Positions 24,141 through 35,739 of a DNA stretch of 64,000 nucleotides are shown here, piece by piece. The stretch is from NCBI GenBank assembly GCA_027257055.1, contig JAPVLO010000182.1, forward strand, positions 558,001 through 622,000, read 5' to 3'. The translations under genes and the position numbers were made by a program. This DNA comes from Cephalopachus bancanus (taxonomy: Eukaryota; Chordata; Mammalia; Primates; Tarsiidae). The notes under the pieces are model-generated. The model was not told the DNA's origin and did not search any database. It saw only the letters and a list, made by a program, of their open reading frames with translations. Position 1 is the first letter of the stretch. Each line of letters starts with the position of its first letter.

Positions 24141-24205
24141 TATTTTTCTCCCACTCTGGGGATTGACCTTTTATCCTGTTGCTAATTGGGCCATTTTAAA
24201 TCTTT

Positions 24206-24815
24206 AACTGTGTGATAAGGTTTAGCACGTGAAATGAATATCTCACTTCTTGAATGAAGACAAAAAGTACTAAAAGACTAACAACACCAGCCATTTTTGA
24301 GGACGTCGAGCACTTGGAACTATCGTGCATGGCTGATGGGATTGTAAAATGGTTCAGATGCTCTGGAACACAGTTTGTCAGTTTCTTCCACCAACCAAGA
24401 ATTACTAATAATAACCTGTATTATATTCATGTAATAAAATGCTACTTGTTAATATGAAGTAACAAACTATCAATATGGGTAACCATGTGGATAAATCCCA
24501 AAGATAGCACATTGGGTGAAATAATCCAGATGTAATAGAGTACATATTATATGATTTCATTTGTATACAATTTTTAAAAAGACAAAATTAACCAATGGTG
24601 GTACAGGTCAGAATAGTTGTAGCATTGCTGTGGCGATTAACCGGGAAGGGGCGGAGGGATTTTCCAAGGTAACAGAAGTGTGCTCTGTCTTGGTCTGGAT
24701 TATTGTTGCACAAGGCTACAGATATGTAAAAATCCCTCAAGTTTAATACTTAACATGTATGCGTGTTATTCTGTGCACATTAGAGGTAATAATGTCATCC
24801 AAGAAAATCTTTTTA
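24206..24815 (+). mobile_element. old L1 ORF2 end and 3'UTR, sense
   Basis: Order matches an old sense L1: GGCTGATGGGATTGTAAAATG, CACAGTTTGTCAGTTTCTT, CATGTGGATAAATCCCAAAG, GAGTACATATTATATGATTTC, ACCAATGGTGGTACAGGTCA. Confidence 0.65.
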
Positions 24816-25726
24816 AAATGCAAAGCAAAACAAAATTAAACAAGGAACTTGGCAATAAGGGACACCACATTTTCACCTGGCCATTCTGAGGAGATGATAT
24901 GGCTAAACCCAACAGACAAGAGCCAACCTGATATTTATAGTAGAAAGAAAATGACTTGAAGGGCAAAGAAGAGGAGAGGGAAGGAAAAACTTGAAGCTGT
25001 CAGAATACGAGGTTAAATAAAAGGAAAAATGAGAGAAAGCAGTAACTCAAGAGCACAGGCTGTGGTCGCGCTTCTGGCGAAGTAGCTGTCTCCAAGCAAG
25101 AAGAGACACAGGCGAGCTCTCCAATAAGCCTGGTCATTAAAGATGTTTACCGACGACTAATTCAGCCTTCTGGCAACCTGGTGAGGTCAGCAAACAGGAA
25201 AGGCATCCTGGACATTTAGTGCAGGGAACAGCCCTGCTGAACACAAGCTAAATAATCGTGTTCCTCACAAAGCCCAAGGCGAGTGCCAGGTGAGCTATGA
25301 AGCCGTGCCGCCAGACCCACGGGACAGGAGGATGCGACTGTGCGAGCTTGAGGATGGAAAGCCAGAGAGCAGCCTGGCCACCAAGAGTCAGGACTGAGCA
25401 GGCGCCTCAGAAACCACCTAGTCCAGCGCCTTCGTTTTAAGAAGAAAATGAGGATCCAGAGTCTTGGGGAGTTTTCCTCAGTGTCACACACAATCCCGTA
25501 GGTGCTTTCACCTCTTCTGAGTTGATCGAGCGATTCACAGTTTAAGATGATTGTCACGTGGATTATCCTCATTCATCTTCCCAGCATCACAGAATTGCAG
25601 AATTACGTATAAGGTGAAAGTTCTCCCCGTTTCCCAGTCCCACCTCATTCCCCAAGAATAATCATTGGTCAATGCGATTTGCATGCTTTTCTATGCACAC
25701 AAATTAACACACACATAAATAGCTAC

Positions 25727-25850
25727 ATAGCGTGTTTCTTTTACAAAAATGGAATCATAGTCTACATATAATGCTATAATTTTAATCATACTGTGAAATG
25801 CTAATATAAAAATAAAATCAAAGCAAACAAAAAAACCCCACTCTCACAAG
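25727..25850 (+). repeat. direct repeat copy 1
   Basis: About 120 bases nearly identical to 26316-26440: GGAATCATAGTCTACATATA, CTGTGAAATGCTAATATAAA, AAATCAAAGCAAACAAAAAA and CTCACAAG occur in both at an offset of about 589 bases. No target-site duplication or poly-A tail was seen, so a local duplication is more likely than two transposon copies. Confidence 0.85.
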
Positions 25851-26315
25851 TCCTCTGTGAACATAGCGGAATTTATGAAGCTCTTAGGACAATGTGGAAC
25901 AGTTTACACAATAGTAAAAAAAATTAGTTTAATACTAGACACATATGTTGTTAAAGTCCTTTGGCCACACTGCAGCGCTTCACTACACCTTTCTCTCTCC
26001 CCCTCATTTCACCTGTCTTTTCTGCTCCCCTCCACCAAATTTCAAGTTTATTGCCCCAAAGCAGAATAATCTAAGGGTATCTTACTGCCTTGCATTCTCC
26101 TAATCAATATTATTAGGGTCTCACTTTCCACCCCAATTTACCTATCAAACTATTTTCCCTATGAAACACATCTCCCCCTCCAAAAGCAATTATAGTGCCT
26201 GCTGTTAGAAAAACCTTTTCACATCTGTACAATGTGTAGAAATTATTAAGATGAAGAGCGCAGTCTAGTCAGTGAAAATCTGCAGAAGAAAACCTAGAAA
26301 AAGAAAGCTAACATG

Positions 26316-26440
26316 TAGTTAGTTTTCTTTTACAGAAATGGAATCATAGTCTATATATAATGCAATAATTTTAATCACACTGTGAAATGCTAATATAAAA
26401 ATAAAATCAAAGCAAACAAAAAAAATCCCACGCTCACAAG
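26316..26440 (+). repeat. direct repeat copy 2
   Basis: Second copy of the 25727-25850 segment, differing by scattered substitutions and a one-base A-run change. Confidence 0.85.
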
Positions 26441-28022
26441 ACATCCATGTATCCAGGCATTTCAATATATTGAGATTGGTCCAGTGAACACATTCTGAAC
26501 GCCATCTCAGTGTCAGACATAATAGATAAACATGAAAAATCACATCCCTGATCGTGAGAAGAGACATCTTGTTGAGGGCATTAGACTGTAAACATATAAT
26601 CTCCATACACTGTGGGAAACATTATTTCAGAGTAATGGACTGGTTTAGGGCAGGGTCTAGAGGGAGAGTAAGGCCGAACTGAAATCTGAATTGCACATCT
26701 GGACAGATGACGACTTTTCAGTCTTCACTGTGGTGGTGGAACTTCCATTGTGCCTCTTGAGAAAATCAACTGATGCTTTCTAGCTGGCAGATCTTTCCTT
26801 GAAAATAGATGACAGCTTGTGCATGAGATGGTGGGGAAGGGAAGATAAGATGGCTCTGTGCTCCCTGTCTTCCACTGCAGGATGAGTGAATGGAAAGGAA
26901 TTCCGCCGCCTGTAAGACAAGCGTTCCTGGGTTCCTTCAGGTTGGCAGAAAAAGTTAATGAACACATCGCCACAGTGACTCACTTCCTCTCTCCTGCTGG
27001 TAGAATTTGCGTCAGTATCGGGGATGTTACGGGACTCGTGTGCATCAGTGGCCATGGTCAGTGTCTCTGTCAAATAGGAAGGGACAAAGTTCAAGGCCAT
27101 AAAACTACTTTGCACCCTGTGGAGGCAGGGAAGAACTCTCTGTCGTTTTTTTGTTTTGTTTTGCTTTGAATGACGAATAATTCGTGCTATTTTCTCAGGA
27201 TTCAGAATTGGAAAGATTTCAAGGCTCGCCTCCCCCTTATGTAGTCATTTAAGATATTTCCCCAAATCCTTCCACCAGGCTTCATTTTTTACAATCTCCA
27301 AAAATATAAATGTCTTTGCTCTCCTTTTCACCCTCACCATTCCATTAAGTGCTTTCCACACCACTTTCTCTGCCTGGCTGAGGCTCTTCTTTTATGCCAT
27401 TTGAATGGCACCGAAATGTTTAGATTTAAAACACAACCGACCATTTCAAAAAAGGTAACTTTCTAACAGTCACCAACAGTAAACTAGAAACTCTTTATTA
27501 GTTAAAATAAGTACTCAGTGAGTTGCTTAGTACTTACTTCCAAAGCTGGAGAAACTTATTACTTTATTCCAAAGTTGGAGACAATTACCCTTGACCTCAA
27601 AAGAAAAAACGAAAAGCTCTACTATTTGATTCAAAATGAAGTTCATCAGTCATTTGAAGACGAATGCAAAGGGAGCACTCCCATCCGAGCTTCAACAAGG
27701 GAAAGCGATTCAGGAAAACATGCTGCAGATGTGACCCAAGAACTCAGAACTCAGCCTATCTTATCTCAGAGAATGACAAAGATATCTTAACAAAGTATAC
27801 CTAGGTGTCAGCTGAGACCTTCCTGCTTGAAGATCTGTTTAAATTGGGCTCAAATGCAAGTTCTGCAGATTTCTCCCCTAACTCCCCACAATTCCTTCAA
27901 GTCCTCAAGATTTATTTCTACAAGTTTCTCTCTGTTTCTAAGCTTCCAAGCAAACAGAAACAATTTCTCTTCTGTTTCATATCTGCTTGTTTCTGCAGAA
28001 AATCTGCTCCCATCATTTTGTT

Positions 28023-28217
28023 CTGTGCTGTCCAATATGGTAGCCACTTGCCACATAGAGCTGTTTAAATTTAACTAATTAGAATTAAATAAAGTTTAAA
28101 ATTCAATTCCTTACTCGCCTTGGGTGCTTGATGGCCATATGTGGCTAGTGGCTACCTCATTGACACAGCAGATTGGAGCATGTCCACTATCATAGGAAGC
28201 TCTATTGCACAGTTGTA
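28023..28217 (-). mobile_element. MER5A-like hAT MITE
   Basis: GTGCTGTCCAATATGGTAGCC at one end, GGCCATATGTGGCTAGTGGC in the body, and GGAAGCTCTATTGCACAG at the other end match the layout of MER5A, a non-autonomous hAT-Charlie element, in reverse orientation. Flanking 8-bp duplication not evident. Confidence 0.8.
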
Positions 28218-28311
28218 CCAGCATATCATGGACTGAAGAGAGCTTACCGAATATTTGTGGACATATGGGAAGAGGTTACTTTTGTTAAAATCAGAAAATT
28301 TACTTTAATCT

Positions 28312-28626
28312 AGCAGGATGTGGTGGCTTATGCCTGTAATTTCAGCACTTTGGGAGACGGAGGCAAGAGGATTGCCAGAGCCCAGGGACTCGAGAGCAGC
28401 CTGGACAACTTAGCAAGACCTCATGTCTATAATACATCAAAAAAAAAAATTAGTCAGGTGTGAAATGTGCCTGTGGTTCCAGCTACTTGGAAGGTTGAGG
28501 CGGAAGGATCACCTGAGCCCAGCAGGTCGAGGCTGCAGTAGCCATGATCATGCCACCGCACTCCAGTTTGGGTGACAGAGTGAGACTCTGACTCAAAAAC
28601 GAACAAACAAACATAAATAAATAAAT
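28312..28626 (+). mobile_element. older Alu, sense
   Basis: Diverged dimer with an A-rich tail (AACAAACAAACATAAATAAA). The 19-base target-site duplication AGAAAATTTACTTTAATCT / AGAAAATTTACTTTGATCT flanks it with one mismatch. Confidence 0.93.
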
Positions 28627-28645
28627 AGAAAATTTACTTTGATCT

Positions 28646-28936
28646 CAGCATTTTTTTTTTTTTGAGTTGGAGTCTCACTCTGCCGCCCAGACTGGAGTGC
28701 AGTGGCCGCTCCCGGCCACCACAGCCTCAACCTGCTGGGCTCCAGCGATCCTTCCACCCCAGCCTCCCAAGTAGCCGGAATTACAGGTACGCGCTACCAT
28801 GCCCAGCTGATTTTTTTATTTATTGTAGAGATGAGGTCTCGTTGCCCAGGCGGGTCTCGAACCCATGGGCTCAGGCAATCCACTCACCTCAGCCTCCCAA
28901 AGGCACAGGATTACAGGCTGAGCCACCGAGCCCGGC
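28646..28936 (-). mobile_element. Alu (young type), antisense
   Basis: Full dimer, duplication TGATCTCAGCATTTTT / TGATCTAAGCATTTTT. Its target overlaps the downstream duplication of the Alu at 28312, so it arrived later and forms a closely spaced inverted pair with it. Confidence 0.95.
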
Positions 28937-30235
28937 TGATCTAAGCATTTTTAATCACCCATATCTTTTCAGGCATGCGTCATCCATCCATCAAGATACA
29001 CCAATGATATATTTCCATCTGGAGGAGTTACTTAGGAAGCCAAGATGAAGCATAGATGAAGGGGATATGCTTCAAGTGGGCTGAGAGCATGTATTCTCCC
29101 AGGAGGGAAAATGAAACATTTCTCCCTAAGAAAGAGGTAAACTCTTCTCCAAAAATATAATGTGTAGCTTTTCTCTGTGGGAAAAAGAAGATACGAGTGA
29201 GCTTGTTTGTCCCTTAGAACTTCTCAAAGGAAATGCCTAAGGAGGAAAGGGGCAGGTTTGAAAACAACTCCTCTTCCTCAGTTTGCTGATCAGTTGAGCC
29301 ACGAGAATTTGCTGAGCATAAGACTGGACAGGTGAAGGAGGTATGATCCCTGAGCTGAAGTAGCTTAGTGAATTCTCCAGGCAGGAAACGGAAACTTAAA
29401 GCACGACTATGGGATATGTCAGCACAAGGGCAGGTATCTCAGCAGTGAAAGAGCAGAACAAGGAAAGACTTCCAAAGGCATGTGGTGAACCCAACTGAGC
29501 TGAGTCATTGTGGTAGGACAGGGACCAGAGCAGGGTTCTTCAACTTCTTCCCACCTCCTGCCCCTTTCCCCCCACACCTACACCCACACGCCCGGATCCT
29601 GGCCCTTAATCACAGTCAGTGTTTTCTGAATTGATTAATTAAAAGACAAATAAACATGCCCAAGTGAGGAAAGAGAAGAAGGGTGTCATAAGCAGGAAAA
29701 AATTACATGAAAAAAGGCAAGCAGGCATGACCTTGGATGGGATGTCTCCGGAAATATCAGCAGGGGGTGTTGGAGCACAAATTTGAGCGGCTAGAACATC
29801 CAGAATGGAGGGAAGAGTGACAGGAGCAGCTAGACTTGGAAAGATTTTCCTGCGATGCTGAAAGTTTGGGTAACAATGGACCTCGACTGTAGTATTTCAT
29901 CATAAGTGCAATGACATCAATTTGCACTATCAAAAGAGTACTCTGATAACACACATACTTAAATCAACATTTTCTAATGACGTTTTCGTCTAATCACCAT
30001 CAAATCTTAGAATGTTGTGATTTCATTCCAAACTCTCTCTAATCTCAGTTATTATTATCTGGTATTTTAGTTCCTGTTTGTATTAAAGGTAAAATGAAGC
30101 TAATATTAATTTCATTCTAAGCATATTAGTTATTCAATACAGTCAATACTAATTTCTTAATTGTAACTTATGTCTTTCTGCTGGAATCATTTTATTTTAT
30201 TGCTGAAGAACATGATTGAGCAGTAATTTCAATGA
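28937..30235. other. non-coding stretch
   Basis: No gene recognised. 29300-29500 has a faint L2-like composition. The remainder is unassigned. Confidence 0.35.
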
Positions 30236-30770
30236 CTCTATGGATAACAACGCTTCTGAGTTCTTATACTTTTAGCATGTCTGTATTTCACACGCATCCT
30301 TAAGGATTGAATGGCTGGGTATAAAATTCCAGGTTGCAAGTTGCTTCCCTTTGCATTTTAAAGGTAGTATTCTAGAGTTTCCTGGCTTCTATTTTATTGC
30401 TACAGTGTATGGTAGGTATGCTTGTCTTACATTGCTCACAGGGATTTTGTTAGGATCTCATTTGGTGAGTGACTTAATATAGTGCCATTCTGATCCTTGC
30501 TACTTTGCAGATAATCATTGCTGATCTGTGGCTTTTAGGTTCTTGCTTTCTAAATTTCTATGTGGTGTGTCTACATGTAGAATTTCTTTTACTGGTCCTA
30601 CTTAGCATTCAGTGGGCTTTCTTGATTCAGATATTTCTCAGATCCCTCACATCCTTACATCCCAAAGGTTCATGTGGGTTCTATCCATGCCCTCATTTGG
30701 AGTTAATCAATGAGGGGTTCAGTGAGAGACCTCTTAAAGTCCTATGAACCTCTGATTCTCTTGTCTACTT
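30236..30770 (-). mobile_element. old L1 fragment, antisense
   Basis: GGGTATAAAATTCCAGGTTG, AAGGTAGTATTCTAGAGTTTC and CAGTGGGCTTTCTTGATTCA resemble the complement of an old L1 ORF2 segment. Strongly diverged. Confidence 0.5.
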
Positions 30771-31030
30771 GCCTACGTTCTTTTCTCAAGTCTTAACATC
30801 TTTATAGAGTGGCATGAAGATCACAGAGTGAGGGTTGACATCGGTGGTGAAAGCAGAGGGGACCCACCTAGTCACGTACTTGGTCAAAACTTTTCTGTCT
30901 TACATCTGGACCTGCAATTATGCATTTAAAAGGATTGGAGTTGTCTGTTCTCCATTGTGCTGTGAAGCAATGACAATTCCCGTCTGGCTGCCTAAAGGAA
31001 AAGGAGCTTGTGTTAAACTGGTAGCACAGA

Positions 31031-31070
31031 AAATTCATCTGGTAATACCAGAATTCATCTGGTAATACCA
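31031..31070 (+). repeat. two-copy 20-bp tandem repeat
   Basis: AAATTCATCTGGTAATACCA is followed directly by GAATTCATCTGGTAATACCA. Confidence 0.9.
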
Positions 31071-31210
31071 TCCTTCCATGTGCAGATTAGGAAACTGAGG
31101 CTCAGAGAGGTTCAGCAGCAAGCCCAGTGCTACACAGTGAGTGGGAAATAGAATTAGGCCCTGAGCCAAGAGCCATAGGAAGCCAAACCTGTGCTCTTGC
31201 TTCCCCCAGA
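31071..31210 (-). mobile_element. MIR, antisense
   Basis: GATTAGGAAACTGAGGCTCA, GAGAGGTTCAGCAG and GCTACACAGTGAGTGGGAAA are the antisense MIR core. Confidence 0.8.
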
Positions 31211-31354
31211 GCCTCATCAGGATGGAAGGCATTCTCGAGAATATTCTTTGCAAACCATGAAAGCCTCCCTTTCTCAGGTCCTACCAAGAATTTATGCACA
31301 GGTTGGAAACATCTGATGACAACGTAAGTAGCATTGTTAAAACAGCAGTGGGCT

Positions 31355-31500
31355 GGGACCAAGGAAGCCTGGCTTCTGATACCTGCTTCACCCATAGCTA
31401 GCTGCAAATTAAACTCGTCATGTTCTTCTGGGCCTCCGTTTCCTCAACAGAAGAGTGAATGGGTGAGATTCGATAATGACCATGTTACCTTCTAGACTCA
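31355..31500 (+). mobile_element. MIR, sense
   Basis: AGCCTGGCTTCTGATACCTG, GGCCTCCGTTTCCTCAACAG and GGTGAGATTCGATAATGA follow the sense MIR order. Confidence 0.7.
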
Positions 31501-31771
31501 CCGTTTCTAGGCATAAAGTTCCTTTACAGACTTAAGTCTGTGGTTGAAGGTTAAGTGATCTCTGGCACTACAACTTGGTTTAATCCCTTGCCATCTATAC
31601 TAAAAAAGAACACCTTATTACCCTTTCCAAATCAGCATTTTTCAATAAGACTGTAATTCAGCAAACAGACTTAGATTTAAAGTTAGAAGGCCTGGGTTCA
31701 ATAGCCAACTCCCCCACTAGCAAGCATGGTAAACTGGGGCAGGTTTCCCATCTCTCTTAACATCGAGTTTC

Positions 31772-32066
31772 GGCCAGGTGCGGTGGCTCAGGCCTGTAAT
31801 CCCAGCACTTTGGGAGGCCGAGGCGAGAGGATTGCCTGAGCCCAGAGGTTTGAAACCAGTCTGAGCAACTCGGCAAGACCTCGTTTCTGCAATACATGAA
31901 AAAATTAGCCGGGTGTGGTGGTGCACGCCTGTGGTTCCAGTCACTTGGAAGACTGAGGCGGAAAGATCGTCTGAGCCCAGCAGGTTGAGGCTGCAGTGGC
32001 CGTGAGCATGCCGCCGCACTCCAGTTTGGGCGACAGAGTTAGACTCCAACTCAAAAAGAAAAAATC
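31772..32066 (+). mobile_element. older Alu, sense
   Basis: Dimer starting GGCCAGGTGCGGTGGCTCA with an A-rich tail. Approximate duplication ATCGAGTTTC / ATCGAGCTTTC. Confidence 0.92.
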
Positions 32067-32672
32067 GAGCTTTCTAGAATGTGTATTGGGGATGCCTGTC
32101 CCACACTGCTGGCAGAGATTTTGTTGGGATCTCATTTGGTGACTTAAGTAAAAACACTTTATTGTAAAATATTCTATCAGTGTAAACTGTTTTGACATAT
32201 TTTCCCTGCATTAGAACAAGATGTCAGTGCCTGGTTCTACAGAAGAAATTCAGGTAGTCGAGATCTAAGGAACTGATGCATGCTGGGGGAGATGGGACTG
32301 GTGTTTTCGTGAGGAACATGTGTGTATGCACCCAAGTCACACCACATGAGTGCACCCGGCCCTGAAAGAAAATCCTTTCTGTGAGGATAGAGACATGATT
32401 CTTCAGAGCTGAAACGGAGCATCTCTCTAGAACAGAAGGAGAAATAAAGGAAATCCGTAACGCAACGGGATGAAAAGAGAGACAAAAGAAAAAGTAAAGT
32501 AAGGGGAGGGGAAGAGGGACTTCGGACCGATGACAGGACATTGTCAGTTGGATAATGGGACAGAAAGAAAAAATTCTGTTTGCACATGGGGCGAGGTTCT
32601 TTTCCTGGCCAAAGCTCAACGTACATACAGTCTCACGCCATCTCTCATATGGTTCATTTTTTTTTTTACTAT

Positions 32673-32770
32673 AGATAAGACTTTTATGGGTAGACTATTA
32701 TTCGCAAACAGCATTATTGCTCTGTGATTAAAATACAGGTTATTAATTCTTGAGGAAAGAAAGTATAAAA
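32673..32770 (+). promoter_or_regulatory. REG4: probable REG4 core promoter
   Basis: A TATA box (TATAAAAG, 32764) lies about 30 bases before the presumed transcription start. Upstream are a GATA-type motif AGATAAG (32673), a CDX-type motif TTTATGG (32683) and an HNF1-like motif GGTTATTAATTCTT (32738). GATA4/6, CDX2 and HNF1 are established gut-epithelium regulators and REG4 is known to be expressed in intestinal enteroendocrine and secretory cells, so the cluster fits. The assignment is inferred from motif order and the donor site that follows. Confidence 0.55.
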
Positions 32771-32793
32771 GCTCCAGAAACTTTCACCAGGAC

Positions 32794-32846
32794 CACTCGA
32801 GACACTGAAGAAGGCAGGTGTCCTCAGAGCCTCGATTGCCAATCAG
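32794..32846 (+). other. REG4: probable REG4 exon 1 (5'UTR)
   Basis: From about 30 bases after the TATA box to a good donor site, GCCAATCAG followed by GTAATC at 32847. It has no start codon, so it would be untranslated. It would splice to an acceptor such as TGTTCAG at 35038-35044. The start is estimated and the splice partner is inferred. Confidence 0.45.
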
Positions 32847-33004
32847 GTAATCCTCCCTGCGGTCGAGGGCTTTCTTTCAACATCTGTTTTCCTCTGCCAG
32901 CTAATAACGGGGCCAGAAATCACAAATTACAGCTTAAATGATGTTAGTCATGCTTTCTGTTCGCTGTGTTGTTTGATGTGAATTACTTCTTTTCTTTTCT
33001 TCCC

Positions 33005-33200
33005 TCATTGTAAAGAGAGAGCGTTGACTTTGGTGTCAAACTGTTGGGTTAAATCGTGGCTCTACAGTCCCGGATCTGTGAAACTTGGGGAAGGTGACGC
33101 GATCTCAGTGAATGTTGTGTCTTCGTCTGTAACATATGTTAATGAGACCTGAACTGCAGCCGAGTTGTGAGAGTTGAGTGAGGTGCCATGTAGTCAATTC
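33005..33200 (+). mobile_element. MIR, sense
   Basis: GGTGTCAAACTGTTGGGTT, GGCTCTACAGTCCCGGAT, CTTGGGGAAGGTGACGCGAT and GTTGAGTGAGGTGCC follow the sense MIR order. In REG4 intron 1. Confidence 0.65.
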
Positions 33201-33559
33201 GTGACTATTCAGCGAGCTTCAGCTTCACCAAAAATTATTTAGAGGCTCCTCAACAAGATGCTGGCCCTTCCTTCTCCTCGTTGGTCAGCCTGGCAGAGAA
33301 GTTCTAACAATTTGCGTTTTGGAGGGGTTTCCGTTCATTGAAAATATCCCGTTACCTATGGAAGGAAAATTCAGCAAAGGTGTGCAGGTTCATGAAATGA
33401 CTTTTAAAAGGAGTGGGTGTGGGAAGGCACCACAGCTCTGCACTCTCAACCCTTTGTCCGATACTCTGTTAACGCCGTCTTAAAGTGTCCATAGATTTTC
33501 AAAGAAAGTCTTCATTTCACACATTATATTGCTCCATTCTCTTTAAGCAATCTGTTATT

Positions 33560-34500
33560 TGAGAGTTAGATCATGTATCCTGATTATTGGATCATCGAGT
33601 ATGGTCAAATGGGAATTCAATAAATCAGAACCCAATTTCATACTTACACTACAGTAAGGCCCAGACATATGAACATATAAAGGGTTATGGATAAATATTT
33701 GACTCTTAAGTGACAAGGATAGCTATACATTCTGAGGTACTTTCCAAAAACCATAAGGGAAACCACAAAAATGACAATATAATTTTTGAAAATTTCAGAA
33801 TGGCAAAAATATATAAACAAGAGAAAAATACAAACTGGGAAATACTATTAGTAACAGGTTAAAGATAATAAATATACAAAAAAAAAGTCTCACAGATAAC
33901 TGAAAAAAACACTGAAATTTTTAAAATGAGTAAACTGAAAATTCATGAGAAAAGTCCAAAAAACCAATCATTATAGGTAAAGATGTTCAACTTTATGTGT
34001 AATTTTAAAAGATTAAAAACCCTAAGGTTTTTAAGAAATATATACAAACATTAACAACAAAAAAAATTGACAAACTCATGTATTCATTGGGAGATTGGGA
34101 GACCAACATTCCTGACCCCTGTTAGAGAAATGTATGGAATAGCCAATTAGAGAACATTTTAGCAAAGAGTATCAAAATGATAATGTGCATGTTCTGTGAT
34201 GCTGCAACCTTGCTTATGTGAATTTATACTAAAGAGAGACTCAAAACTGCATAAAAGTTGAGTGCAAGAAAATGTATTGAATCAATCTGTTTCTGAGAAA
34301 CAAAACAGGTTACAGAACTATATAAAAACGTACCCAGAGAGAGACAGACAGAACAATTTCTGTAGGCTAGTCACCAAATTATTTATCTCTGGGAGGTGGG
34401 CTTTACTTGTAATTTTCTAGTCTTGCACTGATCTTATAATGACTCGTGTATTGTTTGATAATGGGGAAAAAGATAACAAAGCCATTTTCTTTTTTTAAAA
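33560..34500 (+). mobile_element. L1/HAL1-type LINE fragment, sense
   Basis: A-rich LINE-like DNA ending with GCATAAAAGTTGAGTGCAAG and ATTTATCTCTGGGAGGTGGG, typical of old HAL1/L1 3' regions. Highly diverged, with no usable frame. Confidence 0.5.
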
Positions 34501-34539
34501 AGTAACATCATCTAAGTATAAATAAAGAATGCTGAACTG

Positions 34540-34640
34540 AAGTCAGAGCTGCTTATAGCTGGTGACCATGAGCAGAGGACTTCCTGCCTATTGGCCTCTG
34601 GTCCTCTCATCTGTAAAATGTGGGTATTGGACCCTATGCT
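34540..34640 (+). mobile_element. MIR fragment, sense
   Basis: GGCCTCTGGTCCTCTCATCT followed by GTAAAATGTGGGTATTGGACC is a MIR core fragment. Confidence 0.65.
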
Positions 34641-35138
34641 TATTTGAAATTCTAACATGAAAAATTCAGTGTTGGAACCACTCTACTGGATTTTCTTGAC
34701 TAGAAAGCCCACTACCATCTTATCTGTGAGAAAGCGTGCCTTGGCCGCCCTCTGCTGGCTTCCCTGAAAATAGCAGGCCAGCTCGAGTCACGTACAAATA
34801 AGTGGCCTCCATTGAAGCAATGACACTGTTCAGCCCTTTGTAGGTAGGTCTCTGGCATTGGTCCAGGACGTGCAGGTGAGAACAAAATCTCAAAAGTTAA
34901 ATTTTTCTGATCTCTACATTTAACCTGAGATTCCCTTCATTGTAAAGTCTGGATTTAGCCAGAAAAAATATTGTATTCTTTTCCTCTGTGTGTGCGTTGG
35001 CATCTAAATTCCTGGGTCCTTCTCACCGGTGCAAATGTGTTCAGATTCACAGATCTGGGCCAATCCAGAAGCGCCAAAGACAAACTTGCAAGGACTCTGA
35101 GATCCTGGCAGTAGCAGTGTCCTCGGGGGAAGAGGAAG

Positions 35139-35205
35139 ATGGCTTCCAAAAGCCTGCGTGTGCTCCTGCTGCTGAGTTGTGTGGCCAACACTGAGGTCCT
35201 GGGTG
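35139..35205 (+). CDS. REG4: REG4 coding exon 1 (signal peptide)
   Basis: Codes residues 1-22 and the first base of codon 23. The ATG has A at -3 and G at +4, a strong start context. The peptide has basic residues at 4 and 7, a Leu-rich core and a small residue (Gly22) before the predicted cleavage, so it should be secreted. It ends GGTG followed by the donor GTGAGT. The exon probably begins at 35045, after TGTTCAG, giving about 94 bases of 5'UTR. A second possible acceptor (CAATCCAG) lies at about 35068. Confidence 0.93.
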
Positions 35206-35739
35206 GTGAGTACCCATCACGGTTGATGTTCACGCGGTGTATGTGACAGCCGTCCACTTGCCCCCCAGAAAGTTTAGGCGATGCAGAAAATAGCTATTAA
35301 AAACAGGAATGAAGAACAATGTGAATGTGGTAAAACGTTTAAGAGCTCTAGAAAAAAAGAGAAAGCTCAGATCTATAAGATTGTAAGCCATACTCAGATC
35401 ATCAGTTAGGAGAGACTTAAAATATTAATTTTGCAGACTTATTGTGAAGGGCAGCGATAATGTGTTTAAAGCACCTGGCACCTAGCAGACGGTCAACAAG
35501 GCAGAGCTGTGATTCGAATTTCCCCAAGTTCAGGCACTGTTTTCCTATTTAGTCGTATGGGAATTGCAGTTTGCAAGAGACCTGCAGCTAGTCGGAGGGA
35601 TGGCTCTTGCACGCTTACAGACCACGCCAAGCATCAGGCACAAAGTTTGCATGTCAGAAAGTCGATGGCGATGCCATCGAGTCCACGCAAGGGAAAAAGC
35701 CACATGAGCCAGCTCACAGAATACCTGAAACGGAGGGAA

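Larger units (their letters stand above)
22991..24205 (-). mobile_element. L1 3'UTR and ORF2 end, antisense
   Basis: A second antisense L1 starts with a 3'UTR (AATTAGCATATGCATTACCTC, TATTAACTACAGTTACCATG) and continues into ORF2 (GGTTCCATATCTGG, GAATAATGCTCCAATAAACA). An Alu (23208) and a mariner-type MITE (23940) are inserted in it. Confidence 0.7.
24816..28022. other. non-coding stretch, no gene recognised
   Basis: About 3.2 kb of mostly AT-rich DNA. Apart from the duplicated segment described separately and a weak MIR-like trace near 25410-25500, nothing is recognised. Frames are short (about 118 codons at most) and lack splice context or similarity to known proteins. Confidence 0.4.

Noticed and set aside
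30425..32150. Short similarity between 30425-30480 and 32095-32150 (GATTTTGTTRGGATCTCATTT)
   Set aside because: About 50 bases only, plausibly the common core of old MIR/L1 sequence. Too weak to call a duplication.
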